Positions 26,501 to 38,500 of a DNA stretch of 64,000 bases are shown here, one piece after another. This stretch comes from Brasenia schreberi (Eukaryota > Streptophyta > Magnoliopsida > Nymphaeales > Cabombaceae): contig JAYKKT010000049.1 in the NCBI GenBank assembly GCA_036023115.1, positions 1,612,001 to 1,676,000 on the forward strand, given 5' to 3'. The position numbers were made by a program, and so were the translations under genes. The notes under the pieces were generated by a model. That model was given only the letters and a program-made list of their open reading frames with translations. It was not told the origin of the DNA and searched no databases. Within the stretch, counting starts at the first letter, position 1. Each line of letters starts with the position of its first letter.

Positions 26501-29500
26501 AGAGAGGGTCTCCGCATTTTGATTATGGACAGATGCGGGGGGTAAGGAAGCTAGTCCTAGATAATAAGATTCGTATTGGTTCTTGGAATATCGGAACATT
26601 ATCGGGTAAGCTAATGGAGGTGGTAGATACTATGATTCGGAGAAATATTCATATTCTATGTTTACAAGAGACAAAATGGGTTGGAGAAAAAGCAAAGGAG
26701 ATAGATGATACAGGTTTTAAATTATGGTACTCAGGTAAAGAAAAGGCCCGAAACGGAGTTGGTATTATCATAAATAAAGATTTAAAGGAGAGTGTAGTAG
26801 ACATACAACGATATGGTGACCGAATCATGACATTGAAATTAGTGTTAGGAGTAGAGGTTTTGAATATAGTTTGTGCTTACGCACCCCAAGTAGGACTAGA
26901 AGATAGTATAAAGACAGTTTTTTGGGAAGAGTTAGATAAGGTGTTTCAAAAGATTCCACAAAGGGAGATGATTTGTTTAGGAGGAGATTTAAATGGACAT
27001 GTCGGTAAAGAGGCATTAGGATATCAAGGGATTCATGGAAACTTTGGTTATGGGGATATAAACGAGGAAGGTAGGGAGATTTTAAATTTTGCTATGTCAT
27101 TTGATCTCTTTATAGTCAATACAATCTTCAAAAAATGAGATGAACATTTAATTACTTATAAGAGTGGCTTATCACAAACACAAATTGATTACTTTATTTG
27201 TAGAAAAAAAGATAGAGCGTGTTGTAAAGATTGTAAGGTAATTCCAGGAGAAAGCTTAACCACCCAACATCGACTTTTAGTTATGGATTTACAAATAAAA
27301 AAATGGACAAAGAAGAAAAGAGTGCATCGAGCTATTCGGACTAAATGGTGGAACCTCAAAAGTGAGAAAGAAGATATATTTAAACAAAAAGTCCTTCAAG
27401 GAGATGTTTGGAATTATGTTGGCACACCCTCTGATATGTGGAACAATATGGCTATACATATTAGGAAAGTGGCGAAGATGTGTTAGGGGTATCTAAGGGA
27501 GGTGTACCGGCACAAAAAGAAGCTTGGTGGTGGAGTGAAGTAGTACAAAACAAAATCAAGGCAAAGAGGGTATGTTACAAATTACATTATGCTAAGAAAA
27601 CTAGTGAAACTTTAGAAGCTTATAAGAAAGCAAAGAAGGAAGCAAAAAAGGCCGTTAGTGAAGCAAAAGCTAAGATTTGGGAGGACTTATATAAAAAACT
27701 CAACTCAAAAGAGGGTGAAAGAGACATTTTTAGGATAGCTAGGGCTAGAGATAAGAAAACTAAAGATCTTAATTATGTTAGATGCATAAAAGACGAGGAT
27801 GAAAAAATTCTAATGGCAAATGATGATATAAAAAATAGATGGAAAAACTATTTTTATAATCTTTTTAATGAAAATAAAGATGTTAGTATTAGTTTAGGAG
27901 ATTTAGCCAAGTCAGAAAAGTATATAAACCACAATTTCTACCGACGTATTCAAAAGAATGAAGTCAAAGAGGCACTTAAACATATGAAGAGTGGTAAATC
28001 GGTAGGACCAGATAATATTCCTATAGAAGTTTGGAAAATACTAGGAGAAATAGGAATCACTTGGCTCACAAGACTATTTAATGAAATATGGAAAAACCAA
28101 AAGATGCCCGAGGAATGGAGAGCAAGTACACTTATACCCATATATAAAAACAAGGGAGACATTCAAAATTGTGCGAATTATCGAGGTATCAAGTTAATGA
28201 GTCATACCATGAAATTATGGGAAAGAATTATTGAACGTAGGTTAAGACAAGTATCAAGTACAACAGAGAACCAATTTGGATTTATGCCTGGTAGATCTAC
28301 TATTGAAGCGATTCACCTTTTGAGACGTCTTATGGAACATTTTAGAGCAAAAAAGAAAGACCTCCACATGATATTTATTGATCTAGAAAAAGCTTATGAT
28401 AGGGTACCGAGGGAGGTTCTTTGGAGAACTTTGGAAAAAAGAGGTATCCCATTGACATATATTAACCTTATAAGAGACATGTATGATGGTGCAAAAACAT
28501 GTGTGAGGACTCATGAAGGAACGACAGACTTCTTTGAAGTTAATATTGGGTTACATCAAGGATCAACTTTAAGTCCATACTTATTTATAATGGTGATGGA
28601 TGAGTTAACAAAACATATTCAAGATGAAGTACCTTGGTGTATGTTATTTGCAGATGACATTGTATTAGTGGAGGAGTCTAAGGAAAAAGTTAATAGAAAA
28701 TTGGAACTATGGAGAGAAACATTAGAAAACAAAGGCCTCCGACTTAGTAGAACAAAGACATAATATATGGAATGTAAGTTTGATCATTTGGCTACTTTAG
28801 AGGACATAGAAATTAAAATTGGCACACATTGCATTCCCCAAAAGGAAAGTTTTAAATACCTAGGGTCAATTTTTCAAAGTGATGGAAGAATTGATGGAGA
28901 TGTTACACATAGAATTAATGCTGGTTGGTTAAAATGGAGAGGAGCATCAGGTATTCTTTGTGACAAGAAGATACCATTAAAATTAAAAGGTAAATATTAT
29001 AGAGCAGCAGTTAGGCCTGCCATGTTTTATGGTTCTGAGTGTTGGGCAGTTAATCATCAACATGTACAAAAGATGTCTGTGACAGAAATGAAGATGTTGA
29101 GATGGATGAGTGGTCATACAAGAAAAGACCGTATACATAATGAGGTTATTAGAAACAAATTAGGAGTGGCACCAATAGAGGATAAAATGAGAGAACATCG
29201 TTTAAGATGGTTTGGACATATAGAAAGAAGATCAAAAGAAGAACCTGTAAGAAGGTTAGAAAACCTAAATTTGGAAAGTATTAAAAGAGGTAGAGGACGA
29301 CCACAAAAGTGTTGGAAAGAAACAATAAAGAATGATCTAGCTTATTGGGAGTTAACTGCTAACATGGCACACGATAGAGATCTGTGGAAACAAAGAATCC
29401 ATGTAGCCGACCCCGTCTAGTATGGGAAAAGGCTTAGTTGTTGTTGTTGTTGTTGTTGGTAGGTATCCAATTTCACAATTCATTTCTTATGATCAATTAT

Positions 29501-32500
29501 CTTTCAGTTATCAGAATTTTGTGTTAAAGGCTGAATTATATCCTATTCCAAAGAATTTTAATGAAGCCTCTCAGCAAAAACACTGGGTTGAAGCCATGAA
29601 ATCTAAACTTCAAGCATTTCAAAAAAATCAGACATGAGAAGTTAGTGAATTACCACCAAGAAGAAAAGCAGTAAGTTGCAAATGGGAGTATACTATAAAA
29701 TTTAAAGCTGATGGATCGTTAGAGATATATAAAGCAAGATTAGTGGCTCGTGGTTATAGTCAGTCATATGGAATTAACTATGAAGAAACATTCGCACATG
29801 TAGCAAAACTCACATCTATATGAGTCATTAGCAGCATTGCAGCGCAAAAGAATTAGACCATGTAGCAGCTTGATATAAAAAATGCATTTTTACAGGGAGA
29901 ACTCAAAGAAAAAGTGGATATGGAACTACCACCCGGATATGAAAATTCTACTAATAAGGTCTGCAGGTTAAAGAATGCAATTTATGGACTAAAGTAGTCT
30001 CCTAGAGACTGGTTTGAAAAATTCAGTAAAAACATCATTAGTCTTGGATATCAGAAGAATGTGAGTGATCACACATTATTTTTTTTAAATGGGGAGAAAC
30101 TTACAATATTATTAGTATATGTTGATGATATTATTGTGACAGGAGATGATAGTGAAGAAATTCACAAACTGAAACAGGATCTGCATCGATTGTTTGATAC
30201 CAGGGACTAGAGAAGATTACATTATTTTCTGGGTATTGAAGTGGCCTACTCAGGCACTAACATTTTTTTGAATCAAATGAAGTATACATTGGACCTACTA
30301 CAGGAGGTTAAATTAGAAAATTGCAAGCCAATATATACTCCCATGGATGTTAATCATAAACTTCGAATAAATGATGGAGATGATAAGGTGGATACAACTC
30401 GATATCAACAACTTGTTGAAAAACTTATATATTTGACCATCATACATCCAGATATTACATATGCAATAAGTATTGTTAATAGATTCATGCAATCACCATC
30501 AAAATCCCATATGGATGTTGTCTTTCATATACTAAGATACTTAAAGGCTACACCTGGACAAGGAGTTCTATATAAAAACAATGGTCACACCAATATTGAA
30601 GTTTATACAGTTGATTGGGCAGGTTCTACATATGATAGAAAGTTAACTACAGGATATATAACCCTTGTTGGAGGCAATATAGTTTCATGGAAAAGTAAGA
30701 AACAATCAGTGGTAGCAAGATCAACGGCAGAAGCTGAATATAGAGCGATTGCATCAAGCATTTGTGAAGGAAAATGGTTGCGTTCTTTACTGATAGAGAT
30801 AGGCCTACATTCATATGAACCTATACTTATATTTTGTGACAATAAAACAGCAATACAGATAGCTTTTAATCCAGTATATCATGAAAGGACAAAACATATT
30901 GAAATTGATTGCCACTTTATACAAGACCGCATCCACACTAAGGAATTTTAGTTAGAACATGTGAGGTCAGGAAGTCAACGTGTTGATATTCTTACTAAAG
31001 CACTTAGCAGAAACCTTTTGATGAGATTATGTAATAAGTTGGGTGTAACATCCATCTTTCACCCAACTAGGGGGAGTGTTAAAGCATTCAGCCAAATAGA
31101 AGAGATATTAGGAGACGGCACATTCATCTTGTTCATTGTTATTTATCCTTTGCATTATGTCTTTCTTTATTTTGTTTTTAAAGTTAGTTTTAAATAAACC
31201 TCATTAATGGCATTCTTGTAATTTAGAGCATCATTGTAAAGCTAATATTTAAGGGTTCAAACCCTATCTGCCGACTTGTACTTTACAGTAGGGAAGAAAG
31301 ACATATATATCTCAGCTAAGTCGTATTTCTTATTTGTATATTTGAAATATTATCGTTTGCACATATATATCTTTGAAGACAACCTTCAACATACTGCTTC
31401 TTATAGTGCTTTAGTTGCAACTGCTAGATGCAAAGATTCATCTTTGGCATTATCGTCTAATCCATTTGCAAGTGTCGAAGCTCCAATATGTTTTACCTCA
31501 TCTTAGAGTGAAGTCAAATAAATTTTATTTTGAATGTGAAGTGTGCCAACTTGAGAAACACCAAAGAACCTCTTGACCCTCAAGTGACTTTAAGCGATCC
31601 CAACCTTTTGAGCTTATTCATTCTGATATATGGGGTCCCAGTCTAGTTACATCGTTATTTGGACAGAAACATTTTGTCTCTTTTATTGATGATTATACGT
31701 GTATTTCAATTATTTACTTAATGAAATCCAAATCAGAGGTTTCTACTATCTTTTTGATTGTACATAAATTTATTCTCACTCAATTCAATACTTTTATGAA
31801 AATTCTTCGTTCAGATAATGTGGTTAATACATTAGTAGATAGTTGTAGGAATATCTACACACAAAAGGTATATTCCAACAGACTTCTTGTTCTTATACAC
31901 CTCAGCAAAATGGCATAGCTGAGAAGAAAAATTGTCATATTCTTGAGATAGGCAGAACTCTCTTACTTCAACATAATGTACCAAAATCTTATTGGAGAAA
32001 ATCATCCTTACTGTTGTCTATCTAATAAATAGGATGCCTAGTAGTGCACTCAAGGGTGACAGTTCCATAAAATGTCTTGATAAAGAATCAAAACTCTAAT
32101 TCTTCGTATCTTTGGTTTTACCTGTTTTGTTCATGTTCACCTACCAGGTCGTGATAAACTTGACCCTAGATCTGTAAAATGTATTTTTCTTGGCTATTCG
32201 AATTCTTAGAAAGATTATAAATGCTATGATTTGATCCTTAAGAAATTGTATGTATCTATGGATGTCACCTTCTCATAATCTACTCCCTATTATTCTTCTT
32301 AGATAGAGTCGGTTACTTCTCAAAATATATCTCCTTATGTGCTTCCCTTAAGTTCTAGTGAGGTAAGATTATTTACTCTCAAGTGGAATCCATATAGACT
32401 CCAATCACCAAAGATCTTTTCCCTGACTCAGATCCGCAATCCCCAGTGGAAGAAGACTTGGAAATTCCCATTGCCATTTGCAAAGGTAAACATACATATG

Positions 32501-35500
32501 CACAATATCCTATCTCTAATTGTCTTTCCTATGCTAATACATCTGAGAATTATTCAACTTTTGTTATTAATGTTGAGAAACACAAGATTCCTATAAAATT
32601 TAAAGAAGCAAACAAGTGTCCTTTATAGAAAGTTGCAATAAGAGAGGAGTTGAATGTTCTTACAAAAAATAATACTTGTACCATCACAAAACTTCCTTCG
32701 AATAGAAATATAGTGTAATGCAAGTGGGTTTTTACTATTAAATACAAGGCATATTGTACTATTGAAACTTGAAAGGTATAAGGCAAGTTGTCATAGGATG
32801 CAGTCAATCATATGAAATTGACTACAATGAAACCTTCGCACCTATAGCAAAACTTACTTCCATAAGAATACTCTCAGTATAACGACAAACTTGAGATGGG
32901 ATCTACGATAGGTGGATGTGAAAAATGCCTTCCTACAAGGAGATTTAAATAAAAAAGTATATATGAAACTTCCTCCAAGAATGAATATTAAAGAATCTGA
33001 TAATACAGTTTGCAAATTGAATAAAGCTATCTATAGACTGAAACAGTGACCAAGAGTCTGGTTCAAAAAATTAAGTGAAGCAGAATGCAACTTAGGGTAT
33101 CAAAGAAGCATAAATGACCATACTTTATTTTTCAAGAAAGGTACAAAATTATCTATTCTTCTTATTTATATTGATGATATCATTGTTACAAGTGATGACA
33201 TTGAAGAAATATCAAGGTTAAAAAGAAATCTTCATAAATTATTTGACCTCAAAGACTTAAGCCAACTTCCCTATATTTTAGGAATAGAGGTGTTATATTC
33301 TAACCAAGGTATTTTCCTAACTCAGAGAAAATACGCTATGGATCTACTACAACAAACAAATATGCTTGATTGTAAACAAAGTGATACTCTTATTGAGATA
33401 AATCAAAAATTGTTCATTGGAGATAGTGAAGATTTCAAGGATATTCACAAATACCATAATTAGTTGGCAAACTTATATACTTAACAATTACTCGTCTAGA
33501 TATTACTTATGTTGTGGGCATTGTGAGCAAATTTATGTATTCTCCCACCAAGAATCATATAGATGCGGTATATAGAATTCTTAGGTATCTAAAATCCTGT
33601 AAATTCAGTATTGAACTTTATTCTGATGCAAACTCGATTGGATATAAAGATGAACGAAAATCAACTACACTACTTGATGGTAATATTATATCTTAGAAGA
33701 ATAAAATGCAAATTGTTGTTGCCAGATCTACAACTGAAGCAGAATACATAGCGATAGCTCATGATATGTGCGAAGGAAAATGGGTATCTTCATTGATATG
33801 TGAATTGGGGTTTATGTCTACTCAACCTATACCATTATATTGTGACAACAGTGTAACTATTCAGATGGCTTCCAACCCAGTATATTATGAAAGAACCAAA
33901 CACATAGAGATCAATTGTCACCTCATCACAGAGAAGATATCAAATCAGGAATTCAAATTAGAGTATATTAAATCAAAAAAATAGAGGGTTGATTTCCTAA
34001 CTAAAGCTACTGTCAACAACCAATTCAAGGATACTTTGTATAAATTAGGAGTTCTCAATATCTTTCACTCAACTTGAGGGGGAGTATTAGAGATTGTAAC
34101 GAATCATATAGTAAACTCGTTATGGGTCTTATTCATACTCTATGTCTATTTAATAGTACTTAATTAATATTAAAGGTAAATTAGTCATTCAAGTTAGATT
34201 GTACTTATAAATGGGATGATTAGGGTTAAGTCTATTAGGTTAGAAAAGAAAAGTAAGAGCTACGGTAGCCAGGGAGTGGGCACCAAAAATTTGCTCTGCC
34301 CATACTTGTAAGTTTTTTATATTGTCTTTCAATTATTTGATGTTTATAACAACCTCAATACCCAAAAAATAAGTGAGTTGTCCAACATCTTTCATCTTAA
34401 ACATCTTACCAAGTTCTTGCTTGATTTGAAGAATCTCATAATCATCACTAACTGTAATAATCATATCATCGACATATAACAGAAATATAACAATGTCTAT
34501 AGAAGATTTTCTTATAAACAAAGTTTTGTTAGTATAACAGGTAATAGTCGTCTTATCAAAATAAGCCTTAGGAGTTTGTTTGAGAACATATAAAGCACTT
34601 TTAAGTCATAGAACTTGGTTTCTAGGTATGTTAAGACCTGGAGGAGGTTCCATATAAACTTTCTTCCTTTAACCAACTATTGAAGAATGCATTCTTGACA
34701 TCTAATTGATAGATATTCCAATTCTAAATAACACAAATGACTATAAGGGTTCTGACAGTTGTCATTCGGGAGCAAAGGTTTCCTCATAGTCAATACCATA
34801 TTCATCTGAATATCCTTTGGTAACTAATCTAGCTTTATAACGATTTAAGGATCCATCACCATCATTTTTAATTTTATAGACCCACCTGCAACCTATCATC
34901 TTTTTGTTTTGTGGTCTAGATACAACATCCTAAGTTTAAGCTCAATATAAGGCATCTAATTCTTCATTCATAACATAAATCCAGTCTTCTTATGATTATG
35001 CTTTCTTAAAATTATTGGGTTCCTTTATAGTGGAAATATTGGTTACTAAGGCTCTATGTATTTGTAAAAAGCTCTGATAGAAAACAAATTGTTCAGGAGG
35101 ACTAGAATTTCGACTCGTCAGTCAAGATATAGATGGGATATCATTCAAAGTTTTAGTTGATCAAAGGGAGTAACTGATTGTCTTGAGATCATATGTTATC
35201 AAGCTCATTTTCAACATGTATTATGTCTTCTCCTAGGATATCATTCAAAAAGGACTACGATGACTCATCAATGGGATGAGCATCATTCATGCCTTTAAAA
35301 AATTATTCATTTTCAAAGAATTTTATATCTCTTGATACATAGAGTTTATCATTTTTATAATCATAACATTTATATCCCTTATTATTGATCACATATTCTA
35401 AGAAAATACATTTTATGCCACGATAAGAAAGTTTATCACATTTGTTAGTATAAACAAAACATCTACATCCAAAAACACGTAGTCTAGAGTAATTGGGAAA

Positions 35501-38500
35501 GAGTTGAAAGAGCTTTTCTAGAGAAGACATGTTTTATAAAACTGAAAATCGCATTTAATTAATTAAGTAAATAGAAGTCATAATGGCTTCCGCCCAAAAA
35601 AATTTAGGAACACCACTAGATAATAAGGTTCTTGTGATTTCCTATATATGGTGATGTTTACGTTTCGAAATACTATTTTGTTTAGGAGTTTTGGTGCAAG
35701 AAGTTTGATGCATAGTTCCAAATTTGTAAGATGATTTTTAAACTCTTTCGACATAAATTCTCCTTTCGAATCGGATCTAAAAATCTTAATTTCGAAATCA
35801 AATTGATTTTTCAAAAGATTATGAAATATACCAAAATTTTAAAAAATGTCATATTTGGCTTTTAAAAGATATACCCATGTATATCTAGTGAAATCATCTA
35901 TAAAAATGATAGTAGAAAATCCCTCCTTTAAATAAGACAGGTATCGGTTCTCGTACATTCGAGTGTACAATTTCAAAGGGTTTTGTATAAATGTGTGTTT
36001 TGTTTGAAAAAGGTAGATGTTGCATTTTGCTAAGTACACAATCTTTTCAAGAACAAATTTCAATATTATTTATTCCAAGAGAACATTGATACAAATTTTG
36101 AATATTAAGATGTCCTAATCTTTTATAACATAGGAGGACATCACTAGTCAAGACATTAGCATATCCTATGGTGTGTAGGTAGTCCATAATATAAAGTTTG
36201 TCCTCCCTATTGCCACAACCAATCACCTTCTTCGAGAGACGATCATGTACAATACATCTCGTGGATGAAAAAGTTATAACACAATTTTTATTTGAAATTT
36301 GAGATACATAAACAACAACAACAACTAAGCCTTTTCCCATACTAGACGGGGTCGGCTACATGGATTCTTTGTTTCCACAGATCCCTATCAAATGCCATGT
36401 TAGCAGTTAACTCCCAATAAGCTAGATCATTCTTTATTGTTTCTTTCCAACACTTTTGTGGTCGTCCTCTACCTCTTTTAATACTTTCCAAATTTAGTTT
36501 TTCATACCTTCTTACAGGTTCTTCTTTTGATCTTCTTTCTATATGTCCAAACCATCTTAAACGATGTTCTCTCATTTTATCCTCTATTGGTGCCACTCCT
36601 AATTTGCTTCTAATAACCTCATTATATATACGGTCTTTTCTTGTATGACCACTCATCCATCTCAACATCTTCATTTCTGTCACAGACATCTTTTGTACAT
36701 GTTGATGATTAACTGCCCAACACTCAGAACTATAAAACATGGCAGGCCTAATTGTTGCTCTATAATATTTACCTTTTAATTTTAATGGTATCTTCTTATC
36801 ACAAAGAATGACTGATGCTCCTCTCCATTTTAACCAACCAGCATTCCTCTCCATTTTAACCAACCAGCATTAATTCTATGCGTAACATCTCCATCAATTC
36901 TTCCATCACTCTGAAAAATTGACCCTAGGTATTTAAAACTTTCCTTTTGGGTAATGCAATGTGTGCCAATTTTAATTTCTATGTCCTCTAAAGTAGCCAA
37001 ATGATCAAACTTACATTCCATATATTATGTCTTTGTTCTACTAAGTCGGAGGCCTTTGTTTTCTAATGTTTCTCTCCATAGTTCCAATTTTCTATTAACT
37101 TTTTCCTTAGACTCCTCCACTAATACAATGTCATCTGCAAATAACATACACCAAGGTACTTCATCTTGAATATGTTTTGTTAACTCATCCATCACCATTA
37201 TAAATAAGTATGGACTTAAAGTTGATCCTTGATGTAACCCAATATTAACTTCAAAGAAGTCTGTCGTTCCTTCATGAGTCCTCACACATGTTTTTGCACC
37301 ATCATACATGTCTCTTATAAGGCTAATATATGTCAATGGAATACCTCTTTTTTCCAAAGTTCTCCAAAGAACCTCCATCGGTACCCTATCATAAGCTTTT
37401 TCTAGATCAATAAATATCATGTGAAGGTCTTTCTTTTTTGCTCTAAAATGTTCCATAAGACGTCTCAAAAGGTGAATCGCTTCGATAGTAGATCTGCCTG
37501 GCATGAATCCAAATTGGTTCTCTGTTGTACTTGATACTTGTCTTAACCTACGTTCGATAATTCTTTCCCATAATTTCATAGTATGACTCATTAACTTGAT
37601 ACCTCGATAATTCACACAATTTTGAATATCTCCCTTGTTCTTATATATGGGTATAAGTGTACTTGCTCTCCATTCCTCGGGCATCTTTTGGTTTTTTCAT
37701 ATTTCATTAAATAGTCTTGTGAGCCAAGTGATTCCTATTTCTCCTAGTATTTTCCAAACTTCTATAGGAATATTATCTGGTCCTACCGATTTACCACCCT
37801 TCATATGTTTAAGAGCCTCTTTGACTTCATTCTTTTGAATACGTCGATAGAAATTGTGGTTTATATACTTTTCTGACTTGGCTAAATCTCCTAAACTAAT
37901 ACTAACATCTTTATTTTCATTAAAAAGATTATAAAAATAGTTTTTTCATCTATTTCTTATATCATCATTTGCCACTAGAATTTTTTCATCCTCGTCTTTT
38001 ATGCATCTAACATAATTAAGATCTTTAGTTTTCTTATCTCTAGCCCTAGCTATCCTAAAAATATCTCTTTCACCCTCTTTTGAGTTGAGTTTTTTATATA
38101 AGTCCTCCCAAATCTTAGCTTTTGCTTCACTAACAGTCTTTTTCGCTTCCTTCTTTGCTTTCTTATAAGCTTCTAAAGTTTCACTAGTTTTCTTAGCATA
38201 ATGTAATTTGTAACATGCCCTCTTTGCCTTGATTTTATTTTGTACTACTTCACTCCACCACCAAGCTTCTTTTTGTGCCGGTACACCTCCCTTAGATACC
38301 CCTAACACATCTTTCGCCACTTTCCTAATATGTATAGCCATATTGTTCCACATATCACAGGGTGTGCCAACATAAAGGACTTTCTGTTTAAATATATCTT
38401 CTTTCTCGCTTTTGAGGTTCCACCATTTAGTCCGAGTAGCTCGATGCACTCTTTTCTTCTTTGTCCATTTTTTTATTTGTAAATCCATAACTAAAAGTCA

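Larger units (their letters stand above)
26175..29455 (+). mobile_element. Full-length, least-damaged RTE LINE, inserted in copia-A
   Basis: 3.28 kb from the family 5' end aactccgcccatg to (TTG)n. 18-bp perfect target duplication ttggtaggtatccaattt at 26157-26174 and 29456-29473. 5' repeat/hairpin region 26340-26500, EN 26290-27138, linker, RT 27480-28763, C-terminal region 28767-29420. Only three clear lesions were seen: a TGA at 27136-27138, a one-base loss near 27474-27480 and a TAA at 28761-28763. It is the innermost layer, so the youngest event of the nest. Confidence 0.97.
22605..31363 (+). mobile_element. Ty1/copia retrotransposon copia-A, inserted in copia-B
   Basis: 5' LTR 22605-22910, primer site tggtatcagagc at 22911 (perfect match to the initiator-Met tRNA end), gag 23521-24200, protease and integrase 24610-25994. 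An RTE interrupts it at 26175. RT resumes at 29474, with YVDD near 30120, RNase H 30550-30950, purine tract gggggag and 3' LTR 31077-31363. Target duplication tatat at 22600-22604 and 31364-31368. Gag and pol carry a handful of stops and frameshifts. By eye the LTRs differ at about nine positions plus one replaced block. Confidence 0.95.
20475..34351 (+). mobile_element. Ty1/copia retrotransposon copia-B, inserted in copia-C
   Basis: 5' LTR 20475-20739, primer site tgatatcagagcc at 20740, gag remnants about 21340-22250, protease with [11 protein letters not shown] at about 22290. It is interrupted at 22605 by copia-A. It resumes at 31369 with pre-integrase, integrase ([15 protein letters not shown]), RT (about 32630-33300, YIDD), RNase H 33514-33984 and 3' LTR 34085-34351. 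Target duplication acctc at 20470-20474 and 34352-34356. Heavily decayed; the LTRs differ by many substitutions and indels, and the 3' LTR has lost its first TG. Confidence 0.93.

Noticed and set aside
36047..36340. Minus ORF starting [16 protein letters not shown] as a hydrophobic N-terminus
   Set aside because: [10 protein letters not shown] is the RTE (TTG)n tail read in frame with copia-C; not a signal peptide.
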